From Spirochaetales bacterium (GTDB taxonomy: Bacteria; Spirochaetota; Spirochaetia; DSM-27196; SKKC01), in assembly GCA_007121695.1 (NCBI GenBank), contig SKKC01000058.1, positions 1 to 7,726 of the forward strand: DNA of 7,726 nucleotides, given 5' to 3'. Position 1 is the stretch's first letter; the number at the start of each line of letters is the position of its first letter. Positions 4,789-7,726 of this stretch are shown in pieces. The translations under genes were made by a program, and so were the position numbers. The notes under the pieces are model-generated. The model had not been told where the DNA came from, ran no database searches, and saw nothing but the letters and a program-made list of their open reading frames with translations.

Positions 4789-7290
4789 CTATGCTCCGTG
4801 CCCGCGTGTACGGTTTCCGGAGCGTGTAATGATCACGTGCTCGCCGCTTCGAAGCTGCGCGACCAGCTCCGTACACGGGATTCCACGCTGATCGCGCGAC
4901 GTACGGCAGGGCTGCGTGGCTCCGTCGAGCGTCACCAGCGTATCTGAGCCAGCGAACTCGCACACAGTCGCACAGCCTTCCGGGACACGCAGCCGATATG
5001 TTACCTCGTTGCCCTCTCGCACGAAGCTCGCCGACACGGTTCCCTTCGGCACTGTCATGGTCAGTTCGGCGAATCTGAGATCGGCTGGAGGACGTGGTGC
5101 GAATCGAATCTGCGTCCAGCCCGGTGTCGCGGGGCGCAAACCCATGATCTCGTGTGCGACCAGCGGGATTGGCGCGCTGCTCCACGGGTGGCACCAGCTC
5201 GTGTTCCATTTGAGATCCGGTGCCCAGGCCTCCATGCAGGTGGTCGCACCGGCTTCCAGCATGGAATGCCAGGAGTGCAGGTCGTCGCTTGTCATGATGT
5301 CGTAGGCGAGGTCGTGCTCACCGGCGTCGCAGAGCGCCTTGAGTACGAAGTACGAAAAGTATACCCCGCAGCGCAGCCGCTTTGCTCGTATCAACTCTAC
5401 GGCTCTTGCCCGTTCGGCCGGTGTGAGCATTCCCGAAAGGAGCGGCATGACGTTCGCGTGCAGGGAGCTGTGCGACGAAGCGTTGCGATCGACAAAGTGG
5501 CCTGTGTGCGGGTCAAGCAGTTGCTCGCGCATGGCTGCGTGCAGGCGCCCGACGCGCCCTTTAAGCCAGTCCGTGATGCTGGTGGCACCAGCGGCATGGG
5601 AAAGACGCCCGGCTGCCTGCAGGGCGTAGCTGTAGAACCCCTGCAACATGGTGTTCACAACGACTTCGCGTGGCTCAGGCCAGTGGTCGGAGTGCTGTAG
5701 ATACGGGTCATCGTAGCCGTCGCGCAGGTTTTCCGGCCAGTCGACAAGCACGGGGTAGCTCCCGGTCAGAGGCGACATGACATTCTGAAGCACTCCGCTC
5801 TCGTTCACGTGCGTGCTGTAATACGCGAGCAGGGTCTGCATCACCGGCATCATCTCCCTGACAAACTCGAGATCGCCCGTCCACTCGTAGTAGTACTCGA
5901 GCAGGACCGGCCACAACAGCGAGTATTCCGCCAGCTCACCGTTCACGTAATTGAGCCCCGTGGAGTGCAGCCCCGGACAGTAGTCCTGCGTGCTCGCCAT
6001 ATCCAGCAGAAACTTGCGCAGGATGCGCGCATCGCCCGTCAGAATGAGATGGCTCATTCCCGTGATAAAACCATCTCCCATGAAACCGCCCTTCTCGCGC
6101 GTCGGACAGTCGAGGTAGGTGTCCATGGTTCCCACGCGCACACCATTGCGACAGACCTTCCAGATATCGTTGAGAAGATGGTTGGAACTTTCAAAACGTG
6201 ACGCGGACTCCGGGAAGGGGTAATGCCGCTCGAGCGCCCAGACCCGCTCGGGAGTCATTGGCTCCGGCCACTGCAGTACCTCGACATACCGAAACCCCTT
6301 GTAGTCGAAGAACTCAAGCTCTTCGTCAGGCTGGCCCGAGAGCGTACAGAATTCCTGATACCGGCAGTTGCAGCGCATGTCGTATCGCACCGTGTCGGCT
6401 TCGAAAAGCTCTTCACCGTGCCGGATTTCGACTGTGTGCCCGGCCGGGCCGCTGACCATAAAAACCGTAGATCCCGCGAGTTCGCTGCCGAAATCAATAA
6501 AGTAGTGACCGTCGCCCTTTCGAACGATACGCACGGGGTGGCGTTTGAACACATCAACGGCAGGCGTGCCCTGCGGAACAAGCTGGTAACGCGAGGGAAC
6601 GTCACCCGCCAGCGGCGTCTGCCAGTCGCTATCATCGAACTCGGGTCGGCTCCAGCCTCGGGGTAGTTTACGCAGGTCTATGTCCTCCGCGAACGAGGTC
6701 TGGTAGCCGAACACATGCGAGCAGGCGTAAGCGTCCGTTCTCAGGAATCGCCACTGCTGGTCTGAAACCAGAACCACGGTTGCTGCCGTGCCGGGCGCCT
6801 GATCGTCGAACTCGATCTCCAGTTGCACAAGCGCTCCCTGCAGGTTGTCTCCGCTGGGATATGTCAGGCTGTGCATGCCGTGGTAGAACGCGTGCAAACC
6901 AATGGCGTTCTGTTCCCCGCTTCGTAGAAACGGCGTAACGTCCCACGCATTGTACGGAAAGCGAGCGGGATACGCAGGGGCCGGGCCGGTTCCAACAAAG
7001 ACCCCGTTTACGTAGAGCTTGTAACAATCGTCAGCGGTACAATAGAGCCGCGCCGCGCGTATGGCTCGAGCTTCCAGAAAGAACGCTCGCCGGAAGAACG
7101 TGTGTACGTTCTGAATCTCGCCATCGTTCTCAGGCCTACGATCGGGATGCACGCATTCGCGGTACGGGAGACCTTCGAAAACCGGGTCCTGCAGCCAGCG
7201 TGCCTGCCAGACAACACGACTGCGAGGGTCCGCCGGATCAATGCATGCTCCGCCGATGCGTTCTCGTATCCGTTCGTGCGTTGTGTCCAT
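4789..7290 (-). CDS. Glycoside hydrolase family 78 protein, alpha-L-rhamnosidase type
   Basis: An 833-residue enzyme expected to release terminal alpha-L-rhamnose from glycosides or polysaccharide fragments. Residues about 60-350 are beta-sandwich modules of the GH78 N-terminal type. About 355-710 is the (alpha/alpha)6 catalytic barrel, and 712-790 resembles the C-terminal rhamnosidase domain (IMGLRPATPGWTQIRFAPRP). The segment DCPTREKGGFMGD gives D394, E399 and D406 with exactly the spacing of D567, E572 and D579 in Bacillus RhaB. E687 in GATTCMEAW is the likely counterpart of its fourth acid, E841. E399 would be the proton donor. No signal peptide is visible, so it probably acts in the cytoplasm on imported oligosaccharides. 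The frame is open to 7383, but the ATG at 7290, after AAGGGTGG, starts at the expected N-terminus. No transporter or rhamnose catabolic gene is adjacent. The related-glycosidase alternative remains, because GH78 substrate preference varies. Confidence 0.88.
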   Translation of the reverse strand: MDTTHERIRERIGGACIDPADPRSRVVWQARWLQDPVFEGLPYRECVHPDRRPENDGEIQNVHTFFRRAFFLEARAIRAARLYCTADDCYKLYVNGVFVGTGPAPAYPARFPYNAWDVTPFLRSGEQNAIGLHAFYHGMHSLTYPSGDNLQGALVQLEIEFDDQAPGTAATVVLVSDQQWRFLRTDAYACSHVFGYQTSFAEDIDLRKLPRGWSRPEFDDSDWQTPLAGDVPSRYQLVPQGTPAVDVFKRHPVRIVRKGDGHYFIDFGSELAGSTVFMVSGPAGHTVEIRHGEELFEADTVRYDMRCNCRYQEFCTLSGQPDEELEFFDYKGFRYVEVLQWPEPMTPERVWALERHYPFPESASRFESSNHLLNDIWKVCRNGVRVGTMDTYLDCPTREKGGFMGDGFITGMSHLILTGDARILRKFLLDMASTQDYCPGLHSTGLNYVNGELAEYSLLWPVLLEYYYEWTGDLEFVREMMPVMQTLLAYYSTHVNESGVLQNVMSPLTGSYPVLVDWPENLRDGYDDPYLQHSDHWPEPREVVVNTMLQGFYSYALQAAGRLSHAAGATSITDWLKGRVGRLHAAMREQLLDPHTGHFVDRNASSHSSLHANVMPLLSGMLTPAERARAVELIRAKRLRCGVYFSYFVLKALCDAGEHDLAYDIMTSDDLHSWHSMLEAGATTCMEAWAPDLKWNTSWCHPWSSAPIPLVAHEIMGLRPATPGWTQIRFAPRPPADLRFAELTMTVPKGTVSASFVREGNEVTYRLRVPEGCATVCEFAGSDTLVTLDGATQPCRTSRDQRGIPCTELVAQLRSGEHVIITRSGNRTRGHGA

Positions 7291-7385
7291 TCGGCCCACC
7301 CTTTTTACGTGCCTCATCATACAATTCTTACAGAATACTGCTATGCTATCTGCCGCCGGTTCCCCGGCATATTCAAGGAGCATTC
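7291..7385. promoter_or_regulatory. Divergent intergenic region between the GH78 and phosphatase genes
   Basis: These 95 nt must hold the start signals of both genes. For the GH78 gene there is a -10-like TATGAT (7321-7316, minus strand), but no good -35 at 16-18 nt. For the phosphatase gene I see no convincing promoter, only AAGGAG (7375-7380), 5 nt before its ATG. A small dyad, ATTCT-TAC-AGAAT (7324-7336), lies at the upstream edge of the minus-strand -10 and could be a regulator site or chance. Confidence 0.3.
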
Positions 7386-7726
7386 ATGGAACTTTACATT
7401 ATCAGGCACGCGCAGTCTGCAAACAACGCACTTGCAAACCAGTCGGACCGCGAACAGGACCCGAAACTTACCGAACTCGGGAGGAAGCAGGCGGAGCTGC
7501 TCGCGCGGCACCTTGCGAGCGAACCTCACCCGGAGCAGCGGTATATGGATGACCCGGAAAAGACCGGCGTCGAGACGGTACGTGGCTACGGCATTAACCG
7601 CCTCTACTGCAGCGCCATGCATCGATCGCTCGAAACGGCGACCGCGGTTGGAAACGAGATCGGGGTACAACCGGAGATCTGGTGCGACGTTCACGAGACG
7701 GGTGGCATTTTTCTGAACCATGGAGG
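7386..7726 (+). CDS. Histidine phosphatase (phosphoglycerate mutase-like) family protein, partial
   Basis: The first 113 residues are present; the gene runs off the right edge. It begins MELYIIRHAQSANN, the RHA/RHG signature in which H8 is the phosphorylated nucleophile and R7 binds phosphate. LTELGRKQAELLARHL follows, then the second phosphate-binding arginine, R80, in LYCSAMHRSLETA. E104 in DVHETGG is in the usual place of the proton donor. Between the first helix and the second core strand is an insertion of about 25 residues (EPHPEQRYMDDPEKTGVETV, then RGYGI) that simple phosphoglycerate mutases lack. AAGGAG lies 5 nt before the ATG. It is transcribed away from the GH78 gene. Members of this superfamily act on sugar phosphates, nucleotides, phosphoproteins or small metabolites, and the substrate here cannot be named. 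The missing C-terminus should contain the second catalytic histidine. Confidence 0.9.
   Translation, partial: MELYIIRHAQSANNALANQSDREQDPKLTELGRKQAELLARHLASEPHPEQRYMDDPEKTGVETVRGYGINRLYCSAMHRSLETATAVGNEIGVQPEIWCDVHETGGIFLNHG

Noticed and set aside
4733..5209. Minus-strand 158-codon open frame overlapping the GH78 3' end
   Set aside because: It is an alternative frame of the GH78 gene, rich in arginine and serine, while the GH78 frame carries conserved catalytic-domain sequence here.
7341..7721. Minus-strand 126-codon open frame opposite the histidine phosphatase
   Set aside because: The plus strand carries the RHAQS signature and a strong ribosome-binding site; the minus frame shows no motif.

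Overview
The window looks like a bacterial chromosomal segment of moderate-to-high GC. Genes are closely packed, and most start codons follow a purine-rich Shine-Dalgarno sequence about 6 nt upstream. Gene content (a YtrA-type GntR/ABC operon, type II toxin-antitoxin genes and an intracellular GH78 rhamnosidase) fits a free-living or host-associated bacterium, perhaps a spirochaete or a Firmicute-like lineage. The sequence alone does not fix the taxon.

Right to left on the minus strand from about 2880 to 1 is one operon: a small GntR/YtrA-family repressor (2813-2424), a degenerate ABC ATPase (2455-1517), a six-helix membrane partner (1536-808), a canonical ABC ATPase (790-29), and the first codons of a further gene (26-1), probably a second permease. 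The first genes overlap and the later ones are 2-17 nt apart, so translation is probably coupled. A perfect 15-bp inverted repeat (2833-2866) sits on the operon promoter and is the likely operator for the repressor.

From 2888 to 4717 lies a small accessory patch of toxin-antitoxin genes. On the plus strand is a wrecked vapBC pair: the first ~29 codons of a VapB antitoxin run directly into the last ~34 codons of a VapC toxin in another frame, as left by a deletion between short repeats. On the minus strand is an apparently intact higB-higA pair. Its antitoxin is about three times the usual length because a HigA-type DNA-binding domain is fused to an ImmA/IrrE zinc-peptidase domain. The higB promoter is placed so that the mRNA would be almost leaderless.

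From 4789 to 7290 (minus) is a large GH78 alpha-L-rhamnosidase-type enzyme without a signal peptide. Divergent from it, starting at 7386, is a histidine phosphatase that runs off the right edge. No rRNA, tRNA, CRISPR array, transposase or complete mobile element is visible.

The features most worth following up are the toxin / antitoxin-protease fusion, the vapBC deletion scar and the operator palindrome. None is clearly a wholly new system.
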